The translations under genes and the position numbers were made by a program. From Paenibacillus pabuli (lineage in GTDB: Bacteria > Bacillota > Bacilli > Paenibacillales > Paenibacillaceae): a DNA stretch of 64,000 nucleotides. Where the stretch lies: NCBI RefSeq assembly GCF_023101145.1, contig NZ_CP073714.1, positions 1,736,001 to 1,800,000 of the forward strand, read 5' to 3'. Numbering within the stretch: the stretch's first letter is position 1; every line of letters starts with the position of its first letter. Shown here one piece after another: positions 16,611-25,991 of the stretch. Below the pieces are notes generated by a model. That model was not told where the DNA came from. It worked only from the letters and a program-made list of their open reading frames with translations, and searched no databases.

Positions 16611-17612
16611 TTATTCTTCAAGGAAAATGAGGCCAATAAAGTCCTCCAGCTCCAGGTTGCCGAAGTAATGTTTTACATCCAGACCCTTAAGTGCAGTACG
16701 CACCTCAGATTCCTCGTAACGCTTGCCACGCAGCATGTCTTCGATATCCGCTACATCGCCTACTCCGAAGAAGTCACCAAAGATTTTGATCTCTTCAATG
16801 CGTCCATCTTTGATATTCATGCGCAAATCAATGATGCCGACAGGAAATTTACGTGTATGCTTCACATTGCTTTCCGGGGAAAGCCCGTAGTTCCAGTCCC
16901 AATTGTTATAACGCTCGGCAGAGATTTCGTTGATCTTGTCCCAGTCTTTCTCTGTGAGTTCATATTGAGGAACGTCTTGTGGCTCCATACGGAAAATATG
17001 ACGCAGCAGCTCGTCCCGGAATTGTTCAATCGTCAGATTGCTGTCAATCAGATCACGTATATTCGCAACACGGCTGCGCACGGATTTGGTGCTCTTGGAC
17101 TTGAACTTCTCCGGATTAACATTGAGTGAAGCCTGGACGTGGTCGAGGTTCAGGTTAAACATCAATGTGCCATGACTGAACATGCGGCCGCGCGTAGAAA
17201 ATTGGGCGTTGCCCGAAATTTTCTTCTCTCCGACTTGCAGATCATTCCGTCCTGTCAGTTCGGCATTAACCCCAAGCTCTTGCAGGGCTTCCACCACAGG
17301 CTGCGTGAATTTGCGGAAGTTATGGAAGGATTGTCCGTCATCCTTGGTAATAAAGCTGAAATTGAGGTTGCCCAGATCGTGATAAACGGCTCCACCCCCC
17401 GAAAGACGACGTACGACTTGAACACCGTTATCCTGAACATACTCAATGTTGATCTCTTCAATGGTATTTTGATGTTTTCCAATAATAATGGACGGGCGGT
17501 TGATGTAAAACAGCAAGTAACTGTCATCCATCGGCAGATGTTTCAGAATGTATTCCTCAATGGCGAGGTTTACAGAAGGATCTGTAATGCCCTGGTTATC
17601 AACAAACAGCAT
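16611..17612 (-). CDS. lplJ: Lipoate-protein ligase
   Basis: This 333-residue protein attaches lipoate to lipoyl domains of 2-oxoacid dehydrogenases and related proteins. It follows Bacillus LplJ closely: MLFVDNQGITDPSVNLAIEE at the start, IIIGKHQNTIEEIN, the RRLSGGGAVYHDLGNLNFSF lipoyl-AMP loop, and KISGNAQF. The ATG at 17612 sits seven bases behind GGAGG; a much longer in-frame extension upstream is non-homologous. It is divergent from cobD. Confidence 0.94.
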   Translation of the reverse strand: MLFVDNQGITDPSVNLAIEEYILKHLPMDDSYLLFYINRPSIIIGKHQNTIEEINIEYVQDNGVQVVRRLSGGGAVYHDLGNLNFSFITKDDGQSFHNFRKFTQPVVEALQELGVNAELTGRNDLQVGEKKISGNAQFSTRGRMFSHGTLMFNLNLDHVQASLNVNPEKFKSKSTKSVRSRVANIRDLIDSNLTIEQFRDELLRHIFRMEPQDVPQYELTEKDWDKINEISAERYNNWDWNYGLSPESNVKHTRKFPVGIIDLRMNIKDGRIEEIKIFGDFFGVGDVADIEDMLRGKRYEESEVRTALKGLDVKHYFGNLELEDFIGLIFLEE

Positions 17613-17761
17613 GGTCATTCCTCCATTAATGTATGTGAGGGATGTATATCCCTTATGTAGTGATGCTTTACGGAATCGGAATTCCTTCTCTATTGTAAAC
17701 GAATTGTCGAAAGGACACAAAGGAATTGAAACCGCAAAGGGCTTGAATAGCCAAAACAGGA

Positions 17762-17791
17762 TTGACCCCTGCCTGCCACGACATCCATAAT
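17762..17791 (+). promoter_or_regulatory. Probable SigA promoter of cobD-cbiZ-cbiB-cobC
   Basis: TTGACC (17762-17767) and CATAAT (17786-17791) are spaced 18 bp. The leader would be only about 15-25 nt, leaving no room for a riboswitch. Confidence 0.6.
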
Positions 17792-17811
17792 AAAAAGGAC
17801 ATGCAGAAAGG

Positions 17812-18972
17812 ATGACGGACAGGATGAGCGGATTAATTGAAGTTTTCGGACATGGCGGTGACGTGGAGACTGCCGCGGCTCGTTTTGGAGGGAATCCAGC
17901 GGATTTCCTCGATTTTAGCGCAAACATTAATCCTCTGGGTCCCCCGCGGGAAGTGCTGGAGGCTCTGGAGCAAGGGTTGCATACGGTACTTCGTTACCCT
18001 GACCCAGGCCATCGGGCGTTCAAAATGCTGCTTAGTGACCGACTGGGTTTAACCCCGAATCACATATCTGTGGGCAACGGGGCAGCGGAAAGCATGGCTC
18101 TAATCTTACTTGGTCTCGCGCCCCGTAGAGTAGGTACGGTAGAACCCGGTTTTTCAGAGTACAGTGCATTATCCAGACAATTTGGAGCAGAAGTCCATCA
18201 TGTTCAAGGACGGGAAGAACTGGACTGGCGAGCAGAACCGGAAGATATCGAAAAGCTGATGGAGCGGGTGGACTTACTTTTTCTTGGACAGCCCAATAAC
18301 CCCAATGGGGTTCAGTATCCGGTGGACGTTCTGCAACGGCTTGCGCTTAAAGCAGAGACAACAGGCACGATATTGGTAGTCGATGAGGCATTTATCGATT
18401 TCATTCCTGAATCACAGCGCCAATCGCTTGCGCCCAGATTGAAAGAGTATCCGCAGGTGATCATCATTCGCTCGATGACCAAGTTTTATGCGATTCCAGG
18501 CCTGCGTCTGGGTTATGCCATGGGTCGTCCCGAACTGATTCGTGCCATGACAGAGAAACAGGTTACTTGGAGTGTGAATGGGCTGGCGCTGATTGCAGGA
18601 GAAGCCTGTCTGCGCAGTGGGGAGAAATTTGAACAGGAGACCATGGCACTGGTGTCCTACGAGCGGGAGAGATTAAAGGCAGGGCTGGAGGTTAGGGGAT
18701 GTAAGGTGACGCGAGGGGAAGCGAACTTTATATTGGCAGCTCTGCCAGAGCCGTGGACTGCGACATCCATGCAGGCTGCTCTCGGTGAACGAGGTATACT
18801 GATCCGAAGCTGCGCGATGTATCCCGGACTCGGGGAACGACATGTACGTTTTGCGGTCAAGGATGCGGAGGCTAACGGTCGTTTGCTAGAGACAATGAAA
18901 AATGTAATTGAGCCTGACCCGACAAATGGATTAGAGGCAGGGGGACAGAACGATGGCACTGCCATTCTATAA
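17812..18972 (+). CDS. cobD: Threonine-phosphate decarboxylase, cobalamin side-chain synthesis
   Basis: This 386-residue fold-type I PLP enzyme decarboxylates threonine phosphate to (R)-1-amino-2-propanol phosphate, used by CbiB. It has FSANINPLGPP, the DEAFIDF aspartate (Asp191) and the SMTKFYAIPGLRLGY lysine (Lys224). The likely start is ATG 17812 or the in-frame ATG 17824; the ribosome binding sites do not decide. Its 3' end overlaps cbiZ by 20 bp. An internal histidinol-phosphate aminotransferase resemblance is expected, but the cobalamin context settles the call. Confidence 0.93.
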   Translation: MTDRMSGLIEVFGHGGDVETAAARFGGNPADFLDFSANINPLGPPREVLEALEQGLHTVLRYPDPGHRAFKMLLSDRLGLTPNHISVGNGAAESMALILLGLAPRRVGTVEPGFSEYSALSRQFGAEVHHVQGREELDWRAEPEDIEKLMERVDLLFLGQPNNPNGVQYPVDVLQRLALKAETTGTILVVDEAFIDFIPESQRQSLAPRLKEYPQVIIIRSMTKFYAIPGLRLGYAMGRPELIRAMTEKQVTWSVNGLALIAGEACLRSGEKFEQETMALVSYERERLKAGLEVRGCKVTRGEANFILAALPEPWTATSMQAALGERGILIRSCAMYPGLGERHVRFAVKDAEANGRLLETMKNVIEPDPTNGLEAGGQNDGTAIL

Positions 18973-19780
18973 CGCTTATAAACAATGCGCCGATGTACAA
19001 ATAGAACATAACGATTATTACTCTTCTGTGTGGCCGGGGTTAAGGATCTCCGCACATGAACGGCATATTAAAGCATCCAGCCCCAACGTTGTAACAGCAC
19101 TTTCCAGCGCCGTGTATGGGGGAGGCAAGATTGAACTGGATCGCATATTCAACATCTATGTGGACAGACATTATCGTTGTGACGATCCACCCCGTGATAT
19201 TGCTGACCTGTTGAGTGAATGGCAGGAGCAAAAGGATCAATGCGCGGGGCTTTTGACTGCGGTTCGATTGGAGCACACAGCCATCCAGGAATACAAAAGC
19301 GATGAGTTCGGATTACTCTGTTGTACAACAGCAGGGGTATCCAATGCTGCGCGTGCTGGTTCTGCAAGAACCGTGTTCGATGCTGCCGGGAATAAGATGA
19401 GCAATGGGGCGGTGTTCCAGAACATCGGGCAGGATTCTCCTTCAATCTATACTCCCGGTACGATCAATATCATGTTGTGGATGAATGGGCGTATGACCGC
19501 TGGAGCGATGGTGAACGCCATTCAGACTGCAGTAGAAGCGAAGGCCGCTTCGTTAGCTGATTTCGGTGTGCTGGATTCGGAAAATGGTCTGACTGCAACT
19601 GGAACAACAACGGATGCTATTGTGCTCGCTGTAAGTCAGACTGAAGGAAATAAACCGCTCATCAGTTACGCCGGAACGGCTACGGTCATGGGTGCAGCGA
19701 TCGGCAGGCTGGTGTATGACACGATAACGGAAAGCCTGCAAGCCGCGCAGGAGTGGAAAGAGAGGACTAACAAGCAATGA
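18953..19780 (+). CDS. cbiZ: Adenosylcobinamide amidohydrolase
   Basis: This 275-residue CbiZ-family enzyme removes the aminopropanol side chain from adenosyl(pseudo)cobinamide to give cobyric acid, letting the cell remodel imported corrinoids. Family features include SSAVYGGG, TAGVSNAARAG, GTINIMLWMNGRMTAGAM and GTTTDAIVLA. It lies between cobD and cbiB, which rebuild the side chain, so the order mirrors the salvage route. It overlaps both neighbours. Confidence 0.93.
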   Translation: MALPFYNAYKQCADVQIEHNDYYSSVWPGLRISAHERHIKASSPNVVTALSSAVYGGGKIELDRIFNIYVDRHYRCDDPPRDIADLLSEWQEQKDQCAGLLTAVRLEHTAIQEYKSDEFGLLCCTTAGVSNAARAGSARTVFDAAGNKMSNGAVFQNIGQDSPSIYTPGTINIMLWMNGRMTAGAMVNAIQTAVEAKAASLADFGVLDSENGLTATGTTTDAIVLAVSQTEGNKPLISYAGTATVMGAAIGRLVYDTITESLQAAQEWKERTNKQ

Positions 19781-20805
19781 CATCTCTGCTGAATCAATGG
19801 GTTTCCTGGCCAATCTGGACGGGAATGGCCGGGGCTTGGATTATTATAGGGGCATACATACTGGATCGCTGCATCGGAGATCCACGCTGGATTCCTCATC
19901 CGGTGATTGGCATGGGAAAGGTGATCTCTGTACTCGAGCGGGCGATAAGGCCACGGGTGGACTCGAACCAGGCTCTCAAAAGGGCAGGCGTTTTATTTCC
20001 CCTTTTGATTGCGGGGGGTTCTTTTGCACTGACTTGGGGATTAATCTATGTGCTGGGTCTTATTCATCCGGCTGTTGCGGTTGTGGCAGAAGTGGTGCTG
20101 ATCGCAACCACCATAGCCTCGAAAGGTTTGAAGGATGCAGGCATGGAAGTTTATCGCCATCTGAGTCGACAGGACTGGCCTGCGGCAAGACGTTCACTGG
20201 GTATGATTGTAGGACGCGATACGGCTCATCTGGATGAACCGGAGATTGTGAGAGGAACGGTGGAGACTGTGGCGGAGAATATCGTGGATGCCATCGTCTC
20301 TCCACTGTTCTATGCCCTGATTGGCGGTGCACCACTTGCCATGGCCTATCGGGCCGTGAATACACTGGATTCCATGGTGGGTTATAAAAATGAAAAATAC
20401 CTTCATCTCGGCTGGGCGTCTGCCCGTCTGGATGATTGGGCCAACTGGATTCCCGCACGGCTTACGGCCTTGCTGTTGATTATGGGAGCCTGGTTCATGA
20501 AGCTGGATGCCAGGGGAGCAGCACGCATGGTGTCCCGGGATGCACGACTTCACCCAAGCCCCAATAGCGGTTTTCCCGAGTCGGCGGTGGCCGGAGCGCT
20601 GGGTATAAGACTTGGCGGACATAACGTGTATCACGGCGTAGCTTCATTTCGCGCTTATATGGGCGAGCCGACACGTCCCATGCAGGCAGAAGATATCGTG
20701 CGAACAACAAGACTTATGTTTTGGTCGGCAGGTTCTTTTGTTTTATTATGTGGGTTGGTCACCTTAGGGATATGGACTGCTGGAGGGGCACTACTATGGA
20801 GATAG
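19777..20805 (+). CDS. cbiB: Adenosylcobinamide-phosphate synthase
   Basis: This 342-residue integral membrane enzyme attaches aminopropanol phosphate to adenosylcobyric acid. The signature DRCIGDPRWIPHPVIGMGK is near residue 28, and ETVAENIVDAIVSPLFYALIGG and YRAVNTLDSMVGYKNEKY are conserved. Several membrane helices are evident. It starts within the ATGA overlap with cbiZ and overlaps cobC by 10 bp. Confidence 0.95.
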   Translation: MTSLLNQWVSWPIWTGMAGAWIIIGAYILDRCIGDPRWIPHPVIGMGKVISVLERAIRPRVDSNQALKRAGVLFPLLIAGGSFALTWGLIYVLGLIHPAVAVVAEVVLIATTIASKGLKDAGMEVYRHLSRQDWPAARRSLGMIVGRDTAHLDEPEIVRGTVETVAENIVDAIVSPLFYALIGGAPLAMAYRAVNTLDSMVGYKNEKYLHLGWASARLDDWANWIPARLTALLLIMGAWFMKLDARGAARMVSRDARLHPSPNSGFPESAVAGALGIRLGGHNVYHGVASFRAYMGEPTRPMQAEDIVRTTRLMFWSAGSFVLLCGLVTLGIWTAGGALLWR

Positions 20806-21446
20806 ATGCTGGACATGTTGGCTGCATGCAAAGCCGCGAGATTATTTTGATACGTCATGGTACTACTGCGTGGAACTTGGAAAAAAGATATCTTGGGCAT
20901 ACGGACATCGGACTGCTGCCTGAAGCAAAGCAGGAGCTGTCTTCGCTGCGTGAGCAATTCAGTAATATAACATGTGAAGCCCTGTACTGCAGTGATCTGC
21001 TGCGTTGTCAGCAAACACTCACACACATTGCGCCGTCCCGAATGGGACAGGCCAAGTTTGATCCCCGACTCAGGGAGATCGATTTTGGTCAGTGGGAGGG
21101 CTTGACCTACGATCAGCTCAAGGATAATCCGCAGTACCGAGAATGGATCGATTCGCCGCAGGAGGTAACACCGCCAAAGGGTGAGCCTTGGAAGGCATTT
21201 GCCGATCGGATTGATTCATTTATGGAAGAGAGCCTGGTGTCCTTTTCACCAATACTGAACTCTCTCAGCATAAACGTGCCAAAGGTAGCTGTGATTACGC
21301 ATGGCGGTGTTATTCGTTATATGGTGTCACGTCTCATTCCGAATCAGGGATTCTGGGATACACAGGTGATACCAGGACAAGCGATAAAGATTCGGTTGGA
21401 TGGTGATGAGAAGAGCTGGGTGGGAAGCAGATTGACTTTTCCGTAA
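20796..21446 (+). CDS. cobC: Histidine phosphatase family protein, probable alpha-ribazole phosphatase
   Basis: This 216-residue phosphoglycerate-mutase-like phosphatase has the RHG motif IRHGTTAWN (phospho-His21), LREIDFGQWEGLTYDQL and the second catalytic histidine in ITHGGVIRYM. In this operon it should remove the 5' phosphate of alpha-ribazole phosphate or adenosylcobalamin phosphate. The ATG 20796 follows GGAGGGG by seven bases; a longer frame reading into cbiB is a shadow. The exact substrate is inferred from context. Confidence 0.87.
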   Translation: MEIDAGHVGCMQSREIILIRHGTTAWNLEKRYLGHTDIGLLPEAKQELSSLREQFSNITCEALYCSDLLRCQQTLTHIAPSRMGQAKFDPRLREIDFGQWEGLTYDQLKDNPQYREWIDSPQEVTPPKGEPWKAFADRIDSFMEESLVSFSPILNSLSINVPKVAVITHGGVIRYMVSRLIPNQGFWDTQVIPGQAIKIRLDGDEKSWVGSRLTFP

Positions 21447-21452
21447 ATCGGG

Positions 21453-21481
21453 TTGTAAGGATGTACAATATAACCTATAAT
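21453..21481 (+). promoter_or_regulatory. Promoter of the riboswitch-controlled btu-cob operon
   Basis: TTGTAA (21453-21458) and TATAAT (21476-21481) are spaced 17 bp, starting transcription about 470 nt before btuF. Confidence 0.75.
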
Positions 21482-21589
21482 CACAACAGAAGTGTGACTT
21501 AGCAAGCGCATCTTTGGATGGAGGCCAATAAGCTCTACCGAGGATGCAGGATGCTCACTTGAATGGTTAAACAATATTAGCGACCAAGG

Positions 21590-21760
21590 GTCCCGCGTGC
21601 ATGCAGCAATGTTCCATGGGTTCATATGAGGCCATGAACGGCAAACGGGTGAAATAGGGAAGCCGGTGTAAATCCGGCACGGTCCCGCCACTGTAAATCA
21701 GGATGAATTCCTGTAAGTCAGGTTACCTGCCCTGGACGTTTTAAACCGGTGTTCCTTCGA
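21590..21760 (+). ncRNA. Cobalamin riboswitch aptamer
   Basis: The B12-box core is unmistakable between 21645 and 21694: AAATAGGGAAGCCGGTG, then AATCCGGCACGGTCCCGCC and ACTGTAAA. It is followed by the AAGTCAGG and TACCTGCC arm. The outer boundaries are approximate. It should bind adenosylcobalamin and, through the terminator at 21843-21883, control btuFCD-cobTUS-cobQ. The genes upstream (cobD to cobC) are not under it. Confidence 0.93.
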
Positions 21761-21842
21761 GGAAAGGACAGCGTTTCGGGCATTTCTATGTGCGTGTATA
21801 GCTTCAAGCTGACCATGCACAGATCGCCACATGCGAGACGTC
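21760..21842 (+). promoter_or_regulatory. Expression-platform leader between aptamer and terminator
   Basis: This stretch holds small hairpins: TTCCT-TCG-AGGAA, and an outer GTGCGTG/CATGCAC stem with an inner AGCT-TCA-AGCT. It probably contains the antiterminator side of the switch. Exact pairing partners were not computed. Confidence 0.5.
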
Positions 21843-21883
21843 ATCCCTGATCCTGACCTAAGGATTGGGGATTTTATTTTTTT
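21843..21883 (+). terminator. Riboswitch-controlled intrinsic terminator
   Basis: ATCCCTGATCCT (21843-21854) pairs with AGGATTGGGGAT (21861-21872), followed by TTTTATTTTTTT. It lies about 75 nt before btuF, which argues for transcriptional control. Confidence 0.8.
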
Positions 21884-21959
21884 CGGAACACAAATTCAAG
21901 CGGAATTGGGACAGGAGCACTACTCACTAGAATGGATAGAGAAGGGGAGAATGAACACA

Positions 21960-22952
21960 ATGAATTTCAAGACATGGAAAGGCGTAGCGTCACTGCTGAG
22001 CGCAGCGATGCTGGCACTGACGTTGGCCGGATGTGGTACAACAACGAACGAGGGTACAGGAACCTCGCAACCTGCACAGGAGCAATCCCAGGAACAGGCG
22101 CAGACCGATCTCAAAACACAATATCCACTCACGGTTACAGATGCTACGGGTGAATCGTTTACGTTTGACAAAGCACCAGCCAAAATCGTATCCGTATCTC
22201 CGGCTGAAACGGAATCCCTGTTCGCACTTGGATTGGACGAGCAGATCGTAGGGGTATCCGACTATGACGATTATCCGGAAGCGGCAACGAAAAAACCAAA
22301 AATGGGCGGCATAACAAAGCCTAATGAAGAGTCGATCATTGCAGCTGAAGCAGATATCGTATTTACAGGTATCTCGATGAGCGAAGAGTCGGTTAAGAAA
22401 CTGCGCGATCTGGGCATTACCATTTTCAAAACAGATCCGAAATCAGTGGATGATGTAATGAACAACATTGAAACATTTGGTAAAATCACGGATCATCAGG
22501 AAAAAGCACAGGAGATCATCACCCAAATGAAACAGGATGTGGCTGATGTTACTGAGGCTGTGAAGGCAGTTAAACCGGAAGAGAAGAAAAAAGTATACGT
22601 TGAGTTCTCCCCAGGCTGGACTGTGGGCAAAGGTGAATTCATGGATGAATTGATTACACTAGCCGGAGGTAACAACGTAGCTTCCGACTTGACTGGCTGG
22701 AACCAGATTAATGAAGAGAACATTATTGCTTCCAATCCGGACGTCATTCTGTATGCGAACGATGTTATTGATGAAAATTCGAAAACATTGGATCAAATCA
22801 TCAAAGCCCGCAGCGGCTGGGATCAAATCACGGCTGTGAAAAACGATGCAGTCATCGGTCTGGATGCCAACCTGTTGAGCCGTCCGGGACCACGGGTAAC
22901 CCAAGGTCTGAAAGAAGTAGCCAAAGCGATCTACCCTGATCTGTTCAAATGA
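21960..22952 (+). CDS. btuF: Cobalamin (corrinoid) ABC transporter substrate-binding lipoprotein
   Basis: This 330-residue FecB/BtuF-family binding protein has a signal peptide with lipobox LAGC (Cys25), a Gln/Glu-rich linker, and the two-lobe periplasmic-binding fold (IVSVSPAETESLFALGL, EQIVGVSDYDDYP). The riboswitch and cob genes around it point to corrinoids rather than siderophores. ATG 21960 is ten bases after GGGGAG; longer frames reach back into the riboswitch terminator. It overlaps btuC by ATGA. Confidence 0.9.
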   Translation: MNFKTWKGVASLLSAAMLALTLAGCGTTTNEGTGTSQPAQEQSQEQAQTDLKTQYPLTVTDATGESFTFDKAPAKIVSVSPAETESLFALGLDEQIVGVSDYDDYPEAATKKPKMGGITKPNEESIIAAEADIVFTGISMSEESVKKLRDLGITIFKTDPKSVDDVMNNIETFGKITDHQEKAQEIITQMKQDVADVTEAVKAVKPEEKKKVYVEFSPGWTVGKGEFMDELITLAGGNNVASDLTGWNQINEENIIASNPDVILYANDVIDENSKTLDQIIKARSGWDQITAVKNDAVIGLDANLLSRPGPRVTQGLKEVAKAIYPDLFK

Positions 22953-23995
22953 GTAAAAAGCTGGCAGTGTACGGAACGGCCGGAATTGTGCTGCTTGTGT
23001 TAACCGTGCTTATCTGCACGGGCATCGGTTCGGTTGCCCTGCCTGTCCGGGACATTGCGGGCATCCTGCTTCATCGCATTCCCTGGCTGGGCGATTGGAT
23101 TGTTCCTGACTGGAATACAGCAGCAGAACAGATTATATGGAAGGTCAGATTCCCACGTGTACTGCTTGCCGTGCTTGTAGGTGCATCACTGGCGATTGCC
23201 GGAACGGGATTCCAGGGGGTTCTTCGTAACCCTCTGGCTGATCCGTTTACCCTAGGCGTATCGTCCGGTGCATCGGTAGGTGCGGCTTTTCTGATTTTTT
23301 TCGGATTGCAGTATGCGCTGATTGGAATCTGGACTCTGCCACTGGTCGCGTTTCTGACGGGAGTAGTCACATTGTGGTTTGTGCTTGCCCTCGCTCGTGA
23401 GGGACGTAAAATACCGACACACAGCCTGATTCTGGCTGGCGTGGTCATGCAAAGTTTCCTGGGGGCCGTAGTTTCCTTCCTGTCGACCATGTCGAAGCAG
23501 ACAATCAATGAAATTATATACTGGACGATGGGAAGTCTGGCACTGCGTGGATGGTCGTATACGGCCATCCTTTTCCCGTATTTTGTGCTGGGACTGGTTT
23601 TTCTCTGGAGCCGTGCGCGTTCGTTGAATGTGCTTGCCTTGGGGGAGCGACAGGCCGCGCATATCGGGGTTCAGGTGGATGGATTGAAGCTGTCAGTGTT
23701 AGCTGTGGGTACGCTGCTTACGGCAGGAGCTGTCTCCGTATCGGGTGTGATTGGCTTTGTCGGATTGGTTATTCCGCATATTCTACGGCTCATCGTCGGA
23801 CCTGATTATCGCTTGCTGGTGCCTTTGTCGGCGATTGGGGGAGCCATCTTCATGGTCTGGGCAGATACGATAGCACGCTCATTGCTCGCTCCAACCGAAA
23901 TTCCCCTTGGTGTGGTTACGGCTTTTGTTGGAGCGCCATTCTTTGCGTATCTGCTGCACCGGAACAAAAAGCTGCGGAAGGGGATGATGCCATGA
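22949..23995 (+). CDS. btuC: Corrinoid ABC transporter permease
   Basis: This is a 348-residue FecCD/BtuC-type permease with about ten helices and the conserved blocks RFPRVLLAVLVGASLAIAGTGFQ, LADPFTLGVSSGASVGA and FVGLVIPHILRLIVGPDYR. It starts in the ATGA overlap with btuF and ends in an ATGA overlap with btuD. Confidence 0.93.
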   Translation: MSKKLAVYGTAGIVLLVLTVLICTGIGSVALPVRDIAGILLHRIPWLGDWIVPDWNTAAEQIIWKVRFPRVLLAVLVGASLAIAGTGFQGVLRNPLADPFTLGVSSGASVGAAFLIFFGLQYALIGIWTLPLVAFLTGVVTLWFVLALAREGRKIPTHSLILAGVVMQSFLGAVVSFLSTMSKQTINEIIYWTMGSLALRGWSYTAILFPYFVLGLVFLWSRARSLNVLALGERQAAHIGVQVDGLKLSVLAVGTLLTAGAVSVSGVIGFVGLVIPHILRLIVGPDYRLLVPLSAIGGAIFMVWADTIARSLLAPTEIPLGVVTAFVGAPFFAYLLHRNKKLRKGMMP

Positions 23996-24810
23996 ATACA
24001 TTCATGAAAACAGACCTTAACGAGAGCCGGCCGATGATTAAGATTACGGAAGCTGGTAAAATGTATGGTAACCATCGTGCTCTGCATGCGGTGGACTGGC
24101 AAGTCACAGCGGGTGAATGGTGGGGCGTTGTTGGTCCAAACGGCAGTGGAAAATCAACGCTGCTTCAGCTGCTTGCCGGAACCGAACAGCCGAACGCAGG
24201 CAGCATACAGATTGATGGACGCGACATTTCCTCATACACCCGTAAAGATCTGTCGCGTATGATTGCGGTTTTGCAGCAGGATGGTTTGCCGGCCATCTCT
24301 TATCCCGTAAGGGATGTTGTCGAGATGGGACGTTACCCTTACCAGAACTGGCTTGGAAAAGAAACGTCGAATGGAGCAGCGGTAGTTGACCGGGTCCTGG
24401 AGGAGCTGGGTTTGAGTGACATGGCCGAACGGCCTTTGGATGCACTTAGTGGCGGACAACGGCAGCGGGTGGCGCTTGCCAAAGTCATGGCTCAGGAACC
24501 CAGGCTATTATTGCTGGACGAGCCAACCACCTTTCTCGATATCAAATATCAATTGCAATTCATGGAGTTATTATCGACGTGGCGTCAAAAAAATCATATT
24601 ACGATTGTGGCGGTGCTGCATGATCTGAACCTGGCCGCGCAATTTTGCGATCACATTCTGGCACTGCGTGAAGGGACTTGTGTGGGCAGTGGCACACCTC
24701 ATTCGTTGATGACGGAAGAGAACATTCGGGAGATCTTCCGGGTGAGCCCGGCCATGGTGAATCATCCCGACAATGGATTGCCCCAGCTGTTGCTAAGACG
24801 AGAGAAATAA
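23992..24810 (+). CDS. btuD: Corrinoid ABC transporter ATP-binding protein
   Basis: This is a 272-residue ATPase with Walker A GPNGSGKST (48-56), signature LSGGQRQRVALAK, Walker B LLLLDEPTTFLD and the H-loop in AVLHDLNLAAQFCD. It powers BtuC. The ATG in the overlap gives a short N-terminal lead; a Met at residue 15 is an alternative start. Confidence 0.93.
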   Translation: MNTFMKTDLNESRPMIKITEAGKMYGNHRALHAVDWQVTAGEWWGVVGPNGSGKSTLLQLLAGTEQPNAGSIQIDGRDISSYTRKDLSRMIAVLQQDGLPAISYPVRDVVEMGRYPYQNWLGKETSNGAAVVDRVLEELGLSDMAERPLDALSGGQRQRVALAKVMAQEPRLLLLDEPTTFLDIKYQLQFMELLSTWRQKNHITIVAVLHDLNLAAQFCDHILALREGTCVGSGTPHSLMTEENIREIFRVSPAMVNHPDNGLPQLLLRREK

Positions 24811-24860
24811 TGAATGAAGTGGGGCGACCCCCATATTTTGATAAAGGAAGTGCTGGCTGT

Positions 24861-25991
24861 ATGAATAATGAACAGGTGTTGGAACAGTTAATTGGTCGGA
24901 TCGAAGGTCTACATGAGGAAGTTGCGGCTGAAGCTTCCGCACATGTGGATGCATTGACGAAGCCACCCGGCAGTCTGGGCAAGCTTGAACAGCTGGTTAT
25001 TCGTCTGGCGGGGATTACTGGTGAGGCTCGACCTTGCTTTGATCGAAGAGCTGTCATCGTTATGGCTGCGGATCATGGGGTGGTTGAAGAAAGGATCAGC
25101 GCTTTTCCGGCTGAGGTAACGCCGCAGATGGTCCTGAATTTTCTAGCAGGGGGAGCGGCTGTTAATGTGCTTGCGCGTCACGCTGGAGCTCATGTGATTT
25201 GTGTGGATATTGGCGTGAATGCCGATTTAGAGCATCCGGACCTGGTCTCCCGCAAAGTGCGAAAAGGTACAGCCAACATGGTGAAAGGTGCTGCAATGAC
25301 CCGGGGCGAAGCGATTCAGGCCATTCTTGCAGGAGCTGAAGTGGTCACCACCGAGGTAGCGAAGGGAACGCAGTTGTTTGTGACCGGAGAGATGGGAATC
25401 GGCAATACAACCGCAAGTGCTGCGGTGATGTGTGCATTAACCGGAACAGCGCCAGCTTCAGCGGTTGGTCGGGGAACAGGTGTGGATGATGCCGGTTTGC
25501 AGCGTAAAGCCGCAGTGGTCAGCCAGGCCCTCAGTGTGAATGCACCGGATGCAGATGATGCGCTCGATGTGCTGAGTAAAGTGGGCGGACTGGAGATTGC
25601 TGGATTGACAGGCGTGATTCTTGCTGCCGCTGCAAACGGATGTCCTGTTGTTGTGGATGGATTTATCTCCACTGCTGCCGCGTTGATTGCAAGTCAGCTT
25701 GCTCCGCTCAGTGCTGAATACATGATTGCCTCCCACACATCGCATGAAAGTGGACATGCAGCGTTGCTGCGTGAGCTTGGTCTGAAGCCCATGCTGGATT
25801 TGGACATGCGACTGGGTGAAGGCACAGGAGGCGTGCTTAGTCTTCATTTGATTGATGCGTCATGCCGCATTCTGAACGAGATGGCAACATTTGCAAGTGC
25901 TGGCGTGTCTGATGGCACAACGGAGACTCAACCTACGGAGTCTATATCAGCTTCTGCTGATTCCTCTGTACAAGGAGAGGTATCCTCATGA
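24861..25991 (+). CDS. cobT: Nicotinate-nucleotide--dimethylbenzimidazole phosphoribosyltransferase
   Basis: This 376-residue enzyme makes alpha-ribazole phosphate from lower-ligand base and nicotinate mononucleotide. It shows TKPPGSLGKLEQL, VMAADHGVVEE, GEMGIGNTTASAA, VGRGTGVDDAG and the catalytic glutamate region LDLDMRLGEGTGG. ATG 24861 follows AAAGGAAG; an in-frame ATG at 24810 lacks a site. A 30-residue Thr/Ser/Glu-rich tail after the fold is unusual. It overlaps cobU by ATGA. Confidence 0.95.
   Translation: MNNEQVLEQLIGRIEGLHEEVAAEASAHVDALTKPPGSLGKLEQLVIRLAGITGEARPCFDRRAVIVMAADHGVVEERISAFPAEVTPQMVLNFLAGGAAVNVLARHAGAHVICVDIGVNADLEHPDLVSRKVRKGTANMVKGAAMTRGEAIQAILAGAEVVTTEVAKGTQLFVTGEMGIGNTTASAAVMCALTGTAPASAVGRGTGVDDAGLQRKAAVVSQALSVNAPDADDALDVLSKVGGLEIAGLTGVILAAAANGCPVVVDGFISTAAALIASQLAPLSAEYMIASHTSHESGHAALLRELGLKPMLDLDMRLGEGTGGVLSLHLIDASCRILNEMATFASAGVSDGTTETQPTESISASADSSVQGEVSS

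Noticed and set aside
17613..17811. A cobalamin riboswitch upstream of cobD
   Set aside because: No B12-box core is present and the promoter leaves too short a leader.
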